Assembly: GCF_003858455.1 (NCBI RefSeq)
Contig: NZ_RQZF01000003.1
Location: forward strand, 62,001 to 126,000
Length of the DNA stretch: 64,000 nt
Reading direction: 5' to 3'
Source of the DNA: Schaalia canis
GTDB lineage: Bacteria > Actinomycetota > Actinomycetes > Actinomycetales > Actinomycetaceae
Made by a program: the position numbers and the translations under genes. The notes beneath the pieces are model-generated. The model searched no databases. It had not been told where the DNA came from and worked only from the letters and a program-made list of their open reading frames with translations. Shown piece after piece: positions 8,646 through 15,758 of this stretch (positions are counted from its first letter, which is position 1; each line of letters begins with the position of its first letter).

Positions 8646-8685
8646 TTTTCGCGAGTGGTCGCTTGGAACTGACCACTCGCGAAAA
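8646..8685. repeat. GAGTGGTC palindrome, copy 8
   Basis: The core is 8650-8681 with centre GCTTGGAACT, extended by TTTT/AAAA. It lies directly upstream of the predicted greA promoter and would cover the place of its -35 element. Confidence 0.9.
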
Positions 8686-8695
8686 ACAATTGGGT

Positions 8696-8704
8696 TGCTA
8701 TGCT
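8696..8704 (+). promoter_or_regulatory. Possible greA extended -10 promoter
   Basis: TGCTATGCT fits an extended -10 (TG-N-TATNNT). It would start transcription near 8711, between palindrome copy 8 and the leader hairpin. Confidence 0.4.
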
Positions 8705-8719
8705 ATTTGAGGAAACGCC

Positions 8720-8753
8720 GCCGGTCCTTCGATGGGCCGGCTCAAATCTTTTT
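8720..8753 (+). terminator. Terminator-like attenuator in the greA leader
   Basis: GCCGGTCC (8720-8727) pairs with GGGCCGGC (8734-8741) with one G-U pair and loop TTCGAT, and is followed by TCAAATCTTTTT. The T-run abuts the greA ribosome-binding site (GGAGG, 8754-8758). It looks like an intrinsic terminator placed to cut off greA transcription early. Confidence 0.5.
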
Positions 8754-8764
8754 GGAGGACACCA

Positions 8765-9244
8765 ATGTCTGACACTCAGTGGCTCACCCAAGCCCAATAC
8801 GATGCTCTTAAGGCAGAGCTTGAGGAACGTATCGATGTTAAGCGCCCTCATATCGCTAAACTCATCGACGCCGCCCGTCAAGAAGGCGACCTCAAAGAAA
8901 ACGGCGGCTACCACGCTGCCCGTAACGAGCAGTCCATGAACGAGACGCGTATTAAAGCTCTTCAAGAGATGCTCGCCAACGCTGAGGTTGGCGCCACCCC
9001 CGCTGATGATGGCATTGTCGAGCCTGGCATGGTTGTCACCGCCCTGGTTGCTGGCCGCGAACAAAAGTTCCTTCTTGGCTCGCGTGAGGCCGGCGGCGAC
9101 CTGGGTATTCAGGTCTTTTCCGCTGACGCTCCTCTTGGCGCGGCAGTGATTGGCCATCGCCCTGGCGATGTCCTTTCTTACGAGGCTCCTAACGGTCGTG
9201 AGATTGAAGTCAAGATCCTTGAGGCCACGCCCTTCGCTGGCTGA
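8765..9244 (+). CDS. greA: Transcription elongation factor GreA
   Basis: GreA rescues backtracked RNA polymerase by inserting its coiled coil into the secondary channel and stimulating transcript cleavage. The N-terminal coiled coil (WLTQAQYDALKAELEERI...) has the acidic tip GDLKENGGYHAARNEQ, with the conserved D and E that position the catalytic magnesium. The C-terminal FKBP-like domain ends IEVKILEATPFAG. ATG 8765 (159 residues) follows GGAGG with good spacing and matches the family length. A terminator-like hairpin ends just before the ribosome-binding site, so expression may be attenuated. A strong terminator follows at 9306. Confidence 0.96.
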   Translation: MSDTQWLTQAQYDALKAELEERIDVKRPHIAKLIDAARQEGDLKENGGYHAARNEQSMNETRIKALQEMLANAEVGATPADDGIVEPGMVVTALVAGREQKFLLGSREAGGDLGIQVFSADAPLGAAVIGHRPGDVLSYEAPNGREIEVKILEATPFAG

Positions 9245-9305
9245 GCCTGTCCTGCGGCCGTCCTCGTTTACGAGGTTTCCGCGCCGCTAGGTTGTGACGC
9301 TCATG

Positions 9306-9359
9306 GTGATGCCCGTGGGTGGATCCTTTTCGGGATCCGCCCACGGGCATCACGCTTTT
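9306..9359. terminator. Bidirectional terminator after greA
   Basis: A long near-perfect hairpin (GTGATGCCCGTGGG...GGATCC paired with GGATCC...CCCACGGGCATCAC, 9306-9353, loop about TTTTCG) is followed by CTTTT on the plus strand. It lies between convergent greA and the AI-2E transporter gene and can serve both. Confidence 0.85.
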
Positions 9360-9381
9360 ACATGCTGGCTTTGCCGTCTGG

Positions 9382-10968
9382 TTAAGAGGCGTCCGTCGCC
9401 CCAGGGTGCGTGGGAGGCTGAGGTTGCGTTTGAGTGTCGTGCGAGGAGTGCTCTTCGTTGCCTTCAGCTTTTGTGTGTTCGTCGTAGGGGGCGGGTTTGC
9501 TCCCCTGGTCAGCGTTCCTCTGCGTGGCTCCTGCCTCGCTTGAGGATGGCGACTTCACGACTGGTGTGGGAGGCTGTGCGGCACCAGCAGGGGCTCCGTT
9601 ACTGTTCGTAGAAGTCTCCTGAGCGGCTGCCAGGTCACAGTCCATGTCTTCTTCCACGAAGGCCGATCCCTTATCGGAGTATGTTGCAACGATCATTTCG
9701 TTGAGCATGCCAGGGGGGCCTCCTGGCCGATCTTTATCTGTACGCAATGCCGGAATGGGGTCATATCCGTGGAGGTAGAGGAAGGTGGAGTTCAAGAATG
9801 CAGCAATCGGCACGCCGAAGAGTGCGCCAGGAATACCTGCGACAGAACCCGCCCCCGCGACCACTAGCAGCACCGCCAGGGGATGAAGGGAGACAGCTGA
9901 GGACATCAGCCAAGGTTGGAGCACGTTACCTTCAAACTGTTGGACGCCCAAAATGATGGCCATCATAATGAGGCCGGCGGTGGGGCCCTGGTCAACGATG
10001 GCAACGAATACGGCGATCGCACCTGAAGTCATGGCACCAACGATGGGGATGAAGGAGCCGAAGAAGACAACCACCGTAATCGGCAGGGCCATAGGGACGC
10101 CGAGTAGGAAGGCGCCGACGCCAATACCGACAGCGTCAATGGCAGCCACTTTAATCTGCGTGCGCACATAACCCCCCAGAGTCACCCATCCTCGGATCGC
10201 TGACTCGTGGAGAGGTTCGCGGGCAGGTGCTGGGAGAAGGCGAACGACCCACAGCCAGATCGTGCGACCATCTTTGAGGAAGAAGAACAGACAGAAGAGC
10301 ATAATCAAGGTCGATGCTGCAACCGACAGTACGGAGGTCGTGACCGATAGCGCGCCAGAGGCAAGCGTGGTCGAATTACGTTGCAGCCAGGATGTGACCT
10401 CGGTCTGAAGCATTTGGATTGTCTGCTCGGCTCCTGACATGTCGATGCCGAAGGGGTTGGTGGTCAGCCACTGCGTGAAGCGTTGGAGACCATCATTGGC
10501 TTCCGATAGCAGCGTGGGAACCTGTTTGATGATCCCGCTAAGCGCCTGGGAAAGAACGAGCACAACAAAGAGAAGCGACAGGATTAAGCCAAGAGCTGCC
10601 GACATCGTCCGACCGATGTGGAGCCGCCGGTGGAACCACCCGACGAGCGGATCAAGGAGGACAGCGATGAGGAGAGCGACGGCGACGGGCATGATAATCA
10701 TGGATAGCTGCATGGCAATCCATGTCAGGCCTGCGGCGGCTGCGGCAACGACGATCATGCGCCAGGAAATTGCGGCTGAGACTCGCAGTGCCCACGGGAC
10801 AGCGGCCTCGGCGTGTGCTTTGGGGCGCAGGCCTTCTCCTTCACGGAAGTGAACGACGCCCATGTCGGGGGTCTCAACGGGCATTGCCAGCTGCGTGGGA
10901 GCGAGCTTTTTCAACGCTCGTAGAGCAGCAACAGGGTTGAATGACCGGCGGGAGTTTTTCTTCTCCAT
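9382..10968 (-). CDS. AI-2E family (PerM/UPF0118) membrane protein
   Basis: This 528-residue protein belongs to the PerM/YdiK/TqsA family of eight-helix proteins, some of which export autoinducer-2; other members act as ion/H+ antiporters, so the substrate is unknown. Hydrophobic helices begin near residue 70 (SWRMIVVAAAAAGLTWIAMQL) with the paired segment IMPVAVALLIAVLLDPLVGW, and continue to the conserved PGALFGVPIAAFLN near residue 400. The last 100 or so residues form a hydrophilic, Ser/Pro/Glu-rich tail with no recognised domain. I chose ATG 10968 because GGAGGTGAC precedes it directly; the longer frame to 11031 lacks support. It is divergent from msrA. Confidence 0.88.
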   Translation of the reverse strand: MEKKNSRRSFNPVAALRALKKLAPTQLAMPVETPDMGVVHFREGEGLRPKAHAEAAVPWALRVSAAISWRMIVVAAAAAGLTWIAMQLSMIIMPVAVALLIAVLLDPLVGWFHRRLHIGRTMSAALGLILSLLFVVLVLSQALSGIIKQVPTLLSEANDGLQRFTQWLTTNPFGIDMSGAEQTIQMLQTEVTSWLQRNSTTLASGALSVTTSVLSVAASTLIMLFCLFFFLKDGRTIWLWVVRLLPAPAREPLHESAIRGWVTLGGYVRTQIKVAAIDAVGIGVGAFLLGVPMALPITVVVFFGSFIPIVGAMTSGAIAVFVAIVDQGPTAGLIMMAIILGVQQFEGNVLQPWLMSSAVSLHPLAVLLVVAGAGSVAGIPGALFGVPIAAFLNSTFLYLHGYDPIPALRTDKDRPGGPPGMLNEMIVATYSDKGSAFVEEDMDCDLAAAQETSTNSNGAPAGAAQPPTPVVKSPSSSEAGATQRNADQGSKPAPYDEHTKAEGNEEHSSHDTQTQPQPPTHPGATDAS

Positions 10969-11040
10969 GTCACCTCCATGAAAAGTTCTGCTTTGAAGGG
11001 TACCGCTTGCACCTCGTGTTTGCTTTGTCATCCACCACTG

Positions 11041-11081
11041 TTTTTCGCGAGTGGTCGCATCTAAGCGTCCACTCGCGAAAA
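11041..11081. repeat. GAGTGGTC palindrome, copy 9
   Basis: The core is 11046-11077 with centre GCATCTAAGC. The right arm reads GTCCACTC (one mismatch), and T/A runs extend the repeat. It lies in the divergent gap between the AI-2E transporter gene and msrA. Confidence 0.88.
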
Positions 11082-11163
11082 CTCTCGGGAAGTAGGAAAC
11101 TATTTCCCAGTGTCTGCAACACGCTCATGCACCCATGAGTGACTCGACGTAAAGGAACAGCCA

Positions 11164-11781
11164 GTGTTTAATCTTCACAATGTTCTTCAGCCGCGCTCTG
11201 GCGACCCTCGTCTACACGTCGTCCTCGGCGCCCCTATTGACGCCGAACCACAGGAAGGCGAGGAGGTCATCTTCTTTGCTGCCGGCTGCTTCTGGGGGGT
11301 TGAAAAGATCTTCTGGAGCACTCCTGGCGTTGTTACCACGGCGACCGGCTACATGGGTGGCCACACGCCAACGCCGTCCTACCGTGAGGTCTGTACCAAA
11401 ACCACTGGTCACGCTGAAACCGTCCGTGTTGTTTTCGACACCTCCCGCACCAGCGCCGCCGAACTCATCGCTCTTTTCTTTGAGATCCACGACCCCACCC
11501 AGGGCGATCGTCAGGGTAATGACATTGGTCCTCAGTACCGTAGCGCTATCTGGACCACCACGCCCGAGCAGTACGAGGTTGCCGCTGCGACCCTGACCGC
11601 CTATCAAGAGCGTCTCGCTCAGGAGGGGTTCCCACCGATTACAACGGGCCTCGCTGACGCCGAGGGCGTGACCTTCTGGGAGGCTGAGGACTACCACCAG
11701 GGCTATCTCTTTAAGAACCCTGACGGCTATCAATGCCATTCACGCACGGGTGTTGCCTGCCCTGTTGTGAAGGGGGCCTGA
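11164..11781 (+). CDS. msrA: Peptide-methionine (S)-S-oxide reductase
   Basis: MsrA reduces the S-epimer of methionine sulfoxide in proteins using thioredoxin. The catalytic cysteine is C42 in the GCFWG motif; the GYMGG, YREVCTKTTGHAE, QYRSAIW and EDYHQGYL segments are all present, and a Cys near the C terminus (GVACPV) can resolve the disulfide. The 205-residue length fits. Translation starts at GTG 11164, with AAAGGAA upstream. No msrB lies nearby. The gene is flanked by palindrome copies 9 and 10. Confidence 0.95.
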   Translation: MFNLHNVLQPRSGDPRLHVVLGAPIDAEPQEGEEVIFFAAGCFWGVEKIFWSTPGVVTTATGYMGGHTPTPSYREVCTKTTGHAETVRVVFDTSRTSAAELIALFFEIHDPTQGDRQGNDIGPQYRSAIWTTTPEQYEVAAATLTAYQERLAQEGFPPITTGLADAEGVTFWEAEDYHQGYLFKNPDGYQCHSRTGVACPVVKGA

Positions 11782-11790
11782 GTCGTTTTT

Positions 11791-11822
11791 CGCGAGTGGT
11801 CGCTTAGATGCGACCACTCGCG
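11791..11822. repeat. GAGTGGTC palindrome, copy 10
   Basis: Perfect 11-bp arms flank the centre GCTTAGATGC. It lies eight bases past the msrA stop, in the convergent gap with the FKBP gene, beside a separate strong terminator. Confidence 0.9.
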
Positions 11823-11844
11823 ATCCATACATATTGCATAGTCA

Positions 11845-11887
11845 TAGGGGTGGGGTGCTCGCCGTTTCGGCGAGCACCCCACCCCTA
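11845..11887. terminator. Bidirectional terminator between msrA and the FKBP gene
   Basis: TAGGGGTGGGGTGCTCGCCG pairs perfectly with its complement across a three-base loop. The 20-bp stem lies between convergent genes. Its existence beside palindrome copy 10 argues that the palindrome is not needed as the terminator here. Confidence 0.8.
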
Positions 11888-11926
11888 CAGTCACGTTGAT
11901 TACACCTTCAGATGCGTCAACAGTTT

Positions 11927-12325
11927 TCAGCGGACACCAAGAATATCTGTCACGAAGACGAGGGTGTCACCGCCGCCGATACCGGCCTGCGGCACGCCAA
12001 AGTCACCGTAGCCGTACTCTGAAGGGATAGACAGCAGCACGCGCGAGCCAACCTTTTGCCCGACCAAGCCGTCATCCCAACCACGGATGACCATGCCAAC
12101 ACCAATCTGGAAGGCAAGGGCCTGGCCGCGGTCGTAGGAGTTATCGAAGACATTGCCATTCCACACCTGGCCCAAGTAGTGGCATTGGATCTGGTCGCCG
12201 GGCTCGACCTCGGGGCCGTCTCCTTCACGCAAGACCTCAACAAGCAGTTCGGGGCTTGGTTCAGCGCCGGTGAACTCCAGGGAGGGCTTACGGCCAAAAT
12301 CGCCAGTGACAGTGATGTTCTCCAT
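11927..12325 (-). CDS. FKBP-type peptidyl-prolyl cis-trans isomerase
   Basis: This is a single-domain FKBP of 132 residues catalysing proline cis-trans isomerisation during protein folding. The hallmark FKBP strand order is visible: VEPGDQIQCHYLGQVWNGNVFDNSYDRG, then FQIGVGMVIRGWDDGLVGQKVGSR with the core Trp, and LLSIPSEYGYGD followed by the C-terminal DTLVFVTDILGVR. There is no signal peptide, so it should act in the cytoplasm. ATG 12325 follows AAGGAG; a longer frame to 12376 is not supported. It is downstream of the Bax inhibitor-1-like gene on the same strand, with palindrome copy 11 between them. Confidence 0.94.
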   Translation of the reverse strand: MENITVTGDFGRKPSLEFTGAEPSPELLVEVLREGDGPEVEPGDQIQCHYLGQVWNGNVFDNSYDRGQALAFQIGVGMVIRGWDDGLVGQKVGSRVLLSIPSEYGYGDFGVPQAGIGGGDTLVFVTDILGVR

Positions 12326-12541
12326 CGTCACTCCTTCTTCTATCAGCGTCGAGTGGGTCATCCCTTCGTGGAACACCCATTACCTTTTAAAGCCTACAGT
12401 GCACGCCAAGGTCTGACGCTTGCGATCCCACATGCTGTAGCGCGAGGCGCGGCCCTCGCCAATCGACAGTCTTGCCACCGACAGACAGGCATGCGCCCAG
12501 CAGGAAGCGCGTCCTGTCCCCTGCCCATCGCGGGCATACAA

Positions 12542-12579
12542 ATACGCGAGTGGTCAGCTCGAAGCGACCACTCGCGTAT
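12542..12579. repeat. GAGTGGTC palindrome, copy 11
   Basis: The core is 12545-12576 with centre AGCTCGAAGC, extended by ATA/TAT. It lies just past the stop of the Bax inhibitor-1-like gene, before the FKBP gene (both minus). Confidence 0.9.
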
Positions 12580-12589
12580 CCGCAAAAAA

Positions 12590-13483
12590 TCAGTCACGCA
12601 AGATTGCCAGCAGGCGCAGCATCTCGGTGTACATCCAGATGATGGTCACCATCAGGCCAAACGCACACGCCCACGCGAACTTTGCGGGGGCGCCAGCGCG
12701 AACGCCCTGCTGAATCTGGTCAAAGTCGCCAATCAGCGAGATAGCCCCCAGGATGACGGCGAAAACGCCCACGGCCAGGCCAAGAGGAATACCCATGATT
12801 CGCATGTTATCGATGCTGGTCGACAGCACGCCCGTCCACACAAGCACCATGTTCAGCAAACGGTACACGATCAGGCCAATCAGACCAATGAGCATGAAAC
12901 GCATGAGCTTGGGTGAGTTGCGCACCTTCCCCGAGGTGAAGAGCACCAGGGTGACGGTGAAGACCGCAGCGGTCGCCAGAAGTGCCTGGATGACCACGCC
13001 GGGGTAGGACAGCTCCATGAACGCCGACAGGGCACCAAGTGCCAGGCCTTCAACAAGGGCGTAGGCAAGCACCAGAGCAGGTCGGATGGTCCGGGAGAAG
13101 ATGTTGACCATCGCTAGGACGAAACCGCCTAGGAAACCAATTGCCATCGCGCCCAGGCCGAAAACGGGATTCAGAGCGAAAAGGAACCAGCCCAGTGCCG
13201 CGCCAAGAATCACGACGCCCAGCGAGAGCGCAGTCTTTACGATGACATCGTCGTAGGTCATCTGCCCGCGATCTACGGCGTCTGCTGAAGCGCCTGCGTA
13301 CGCGCGTTCCATCCCCTCCATATCTGAGGCGGTGTAGCCGCGCTGTTCAAAAGAGGGAACCTGCGAGGGCGGAGGCAGGGGCTGGGAACCGCGACCGACC
13401 TCGTAGCCGGGCATGGTCGGGTAGCCGGCAGGGGTGGTGGCGTTCCACTGATCCTGCATGCGGTTAAGAACGGGGTTGGACAT
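12590..13483 (-). CDS. Bax inhibitor-1/YccA family membrane protein
   Basis: This 297-residue protein has a hydrophilic Pro/Gly-rich N terminus of about 80 residues followed by seven hydrophobic helices, the actinobacterial form of the Bax inhibitor-1/YccA (TMBIM) family, whose members act as membrane calcium/proton leak or protease-regulating proteins. Visible signatures include MTYDDVIVKTALSLGVVILGAALGWFL and the last segment with the conserved IGDFDQIQ acidic motif. ATG 13483 follows GGAGGG. A 16-bp near-palindrome (13524-13539) lies upstream and may be an operator. Substrate and role in this organism are unknown. Confidence 0.9.
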   Translation of the reverse strand: MSNPVLNRMQDQWNATTPAGYPTMPGYEVGRGSQPLPPPSQVPSFEQRGYTASDMEGMERAYAGASADAVDRGQMTYDDVIVKTALSLGVVILGAALGWFLFALNPVFGLGAMAIGFLGGFVLAMVNIFSRTIRPALVLAYALVEGLALGALSAFMELSYPGVVIQALLATAAVFTVTLVLFTSGKVRNSPKLMRFMLIGLIGLIVYRLLNMVLVWTGVLSTSIDNMRIMGIPLGLAVGVFAVILGAISLIGDFDQIQQGVRAGAPAKFAWACAFGLMVTIIWMYTEMLRLLAILRD

Positions 13484-13787
13484 TGTCCCTCCAGCTTCGT
13501 TGGGCCAGATTATTCGGGCAGCCGACGCGAAATTGCGTCAAGCTCTACAGTAAATGTCCCATGTTTACTCACTGGCCGCCACCTGATTCCACCTTTTTCG
13601 CACGTATTCGGGGACAAATCAGGGGATTGCGGTGCACGCCACTTTCCACGGGACACAGTGGTGTTCTAGCCGAGTGTGCTTCCTCCACGAGCGCGCAACG
13701 ACGTTTCCGGGGGCACTATTTCCATTTGACGAGGCCAAAGCCGCCGCTAGTTTTGTGGGTCTGACGATGTTTCGTGTAAGAGCACCG
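13484..13787. other. Gap between the tRNA and the Bax inhibitor-1-like gene
   Basis: No gene is seen. A TTGACG box and an AATAAT box on the minus strand (spaced too far apart to be a sure promoter) flank the near-palindrome GACGCGAAATTGCGTC (13524-13539). A second, widely spaced inverted repeat (CCTGATT/AATCAGG) lies near 13582-13623. It is one of the few larger gaps left of 30 kb without a GAGTGGTC palindrome. Confidence 0.4.
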
Positions 13788-13864
13788 TGGTACCCCCAGT
13801 CGGACTCGAACCGACAACACACCGATTTTAAGTCGGTTGCCTCTGCCAATTGGGCCATGGGGGC
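13788..13864 (-). tRNA. tRNA-Leu (anticodon UAA), short variable loop
   Basis: A full cloverleaf is readable on the minus strand. The acceptor stem is GCCCCCA/TGGGGGT (first pair G-U), the anticodon stem ACCGA/TCGGT encloses loop CTTAAAA, and the T stem GTCGG/CCGAC encloses TTCGAGT. The discriminator is A and CCA is encoded. The anticodon at positions 34-36 is UAA, which reads the leucine codon UUA. The variable loop is only GTGTT, a class I shape, while leucine tRNAs normally have a long variable arm. Presence of the gene is near certain; the amino acid is inferred from the anticodon. Confidence 0.9.
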
Positions 13865-14017
13865 CTGGACACTGCGCGGCGTGCCCGCCTGCCATACTAC
13901 CCGATTCATTCAGCTCCGCAGATATCTCACCCAGACTGTGACTCTTCCCTGAAAGGCTACTCGTCCCCTTCCTCGCCCGATATTTCGCCTAAAATGGACC
14001 CTGGTTTACTCCATTTT

Positions 14018-14049
14018 CACGAGTGGTCACTTTAATCCGACCACTCACG
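14018..14049. repeat. GAGTGGTC palindrome, copy 12 (degenerate)
   Basis: GAGTGGTC and GACCACTC are kept with the 10-base centre ACTTTAATCC, but the outer CGC/GCG pairs have changed to CAC and ACG. It lies 32 bases before the nhaA start. Confidence 0.85.
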
Positions 14050-14081
14050 GCATCGACACGAGGCGAAGGATTCTGCTTCCC

Positions 14082-15473
14082 ATGACTACTGCAGAGCGTA
14101 CCCCCCGCTCACCCGCGAAGAGCCGTATCGCGCACCGCGGCCAGGGCGTTATTCGCCGGTCAGTTCACAATCTGCCCGGCCAGCGGGGCCTTCAACGTCC
14201 CATCGCGCTTTCCTCCGCAACGCCTACGCGCCGAGCTTCAGCATTGGGTGCTGGGGCTCAGGCCCACCCGGTCCTGCATCTGCGCCGTTCTATCACGCGT
14301 TTCCTTGCCAATGAAACGAAGGCAGGCTTGCTCCTGATTGCGGTGGCGGTTGCCGCCCTCGTTATTGCTAATACGCCCCTCAATGAGGCCTACCAGGACC
14401 TCGCGCACCTGCACTTTGGCCCTGAGGTTTTGGGTTTGAATCTGTCGGTTCATGCGTGGGCTGCTGACGGTATTTTGACCGTGTTCTTCTTCGTGGTCGG
14501 TCTTGAGTTGAAGACGGAGTTCGTCACCGGCGCGCTGCGTGACATGCGTGAGGCGGCGCTCCCGATGATCGCTGCCGCTTTCGGCATGCTTGGCCCGGCT
14601 ATCGTGTATGTCGTCATTCAGAGCGTGACATCCACTCATGCCTACCACGGTTGGGCGGTTCCTACGGCAACGGATATCGCTTTTGCGGTTGCTCTGCTGG
14701 GTATTTTCGGCCGAGGCCTTCCCCCGGCAGCCCGCACTTTCTTGCTGACTCTGGCCGTGGTGGATGATCTGCTGGCCATTATTGTCATTGCGGTGTTTTA
14801 CTCGGGCACGCTGAATTTCTTGGCTCTGGCTGCTTCTCTTGTGACTGTGGCGGTCTTTGCTGTGCTTGTTAACCGCAATGTTACGTCCCCGTGGTTGCTT
14901 ATTCCTCTGGGGGTGGTTGCGTGGGGACTCATGTTCAATTCTGGTGTGCATGCAACGATTGCTGGTGTGGCTCTTGGCCTTGTTGTGCCCGCTCGCCGTG
15001 ATGCGCACGGACATCAGATGACCCATGCTTTCGTTGAGAAGGTTGGTCCGTGGTCGGCTGGTTTGGCTCTGCCGATCTTCGCTTTCTTCGCTGCTGGCGT
15101 CCCTGTTCTGGGTGCTGAGGGTGGTCTGGCGGGTGCCTTGGCCGATCCTGTGACCTTCTCTATTGCCCTGGCTTTGCCTTTGGGTAAGCTCCTGGGTATC
15201 TGGGGGTCGGTCGCTGTCCTGGTGCGATTCACGAAGTTGCGTCTTGGCAACGGTGTTGATCTGCCTGATGTTGCTGCTATTGCTTTGTTGGCCGGTATTG
15301 GTTTCACTGTGGCAATGTTGATCGCTGGCTTGGCGTTCAAGGGGGATGAGGTTGAGACCTTCCACGCTTCTTTTGGCGTGATTCTAGGGACTTTCTCGTC
15401 AGCTTTGTTGGGTGCCGTTGCCCTTCACCGTCGCACGCGAGTACGTGCCCGTGGCGCGTCATCTGCGAAGTAA
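14082..15473 (+). CDS. nhaA: Na+/H+ antiporter NhaA
   Basis: NhaA exports Na+ (or Li+) in exchange for H+ across the cytoplasmic membrane, controlling pH and sodium. The 463-residue protein has an unusual basic, hydrophilic N-terminal extension of about 65 residues before the NhaA core begins at RRSITRFLANETKAGLLLIAVAVAAL. The family signatures ILTVFFFVVGLELKTEF, ATDIAFAVALLGIFGRGLP and the ion-binding aspartate pair in LAVVDDLLAI are intact. ATG 14082 has GAAGGA upstream at slightly long spacing, so a shorter start is possible. It is probably monocistronic: palindrome copy 12 is upstream and a terminator follows. Confidence 0.94.
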   Translation: MTTAERTPRSPAKSRIAHRGQGVIRRSVHNLPGQRGLQRPIALSSATPTRRASALGAGAQAHPVLHLRRSITRFLANETKAGLLLIAVAVAALVIANTPLNEAYQDLAHLHFGPEVLGLNLSVHAWAADGILTVFFFVVGLELKTEFVTGALRDMREAALPMIAAAFGMLGPAIVYVVIQSVTSTHAYHGWAVPTATDIAFAVALLGIFGRGLPPAARTFLLTLAVVDDLLAIIVIAVFYSGTLNFLALAASLVTVAVFAVLVNRNVTSPWLLIPLGVVAWGLMFNSGVHATIAGVALGLVVPARRDAHGHQMTHAFVEKVGPWSAGLALPIFAFFAAGVPVLGAEGGLAGALADPVTFSIALALPLGKLLGIWGSVAVLVRFTKLRLGNGVDLPDVAAIALLAGIGFTVAMLIAGLAFKGDEVETFHASFGVILGTFSSALLGAVALHRRTRVRARGASSAK

Positions 15474-15490
15474 CGGCGTCGTTTCTTCCG

Positions 15491-15522
15491 GGGCGGCTCA
15501 CCTGTGGTGGGCCGCCCTTTTT
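15491..15522 (+). terminator. Intrinsic terminator after nhaA
   Basis: GGGCGGC pairs with GCCGCCC, with an inner CACC/GGTG stem, and five T residues follow (15518-15522). It begins 18 bases past the nhaA stop. Confidence 0.88.
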
Positions 15523-15626
15523 GTCTGACGAGGCTCCCGTTGGGCGAGGTTGTATGCTGCTGCCCGTTGGCGGGATTCGACGTTGTAGCGCTGCTTCAGC
15601 ATCTTCGCTCTGTCTGAAAGCATGCC

Positions 15627-15655
15627 ACGAGTGGTCACCTCGTACTGAGTGTTCC
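15627..15655. repeat. Half copy of the GAGTGGTC palindrome
   Basis: Only the left arm survives (CGAGTGGTC), followed by ACCTCGTA and then CTGAGTGTTC where the right arm should be. The half copy at 25501 is closely similar, and both lie just upstream of a full copy. Confidence 0.75.
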
Positions 15656-15687
15656 CTGCATGTCCACCTGACTTTCCTGAAAAAACA

Positions 15688-15721
15688 CCGCGAGTGGTCG
15701 GTGAGAAGCGACCACTCGCGG
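15688..15721. repeat. GAGTGGTC palindrome, copy 13
   Basis: The core is 15689-15720 with centre GGTGAGAAGC, closed by a further C/G pair. CCTGA lies upstream (15676-15680) and its complement TCAGG downstream, giving an outer inverted repeat. It lies between convergent nhaA and ppx. Confidence 0.9.
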
Positions 15722-15758
15722 TAAACACTCAGGATTGGGTGATCAGATCACCAACACC

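Noticed and set aside
14238-15365. Long minus-strand frame opposite nhaA
   Set aside because: It is a shadow of the nhaA coding strand: low-complexity Gln/Arg/His/Asn-rich sequence without any domain.
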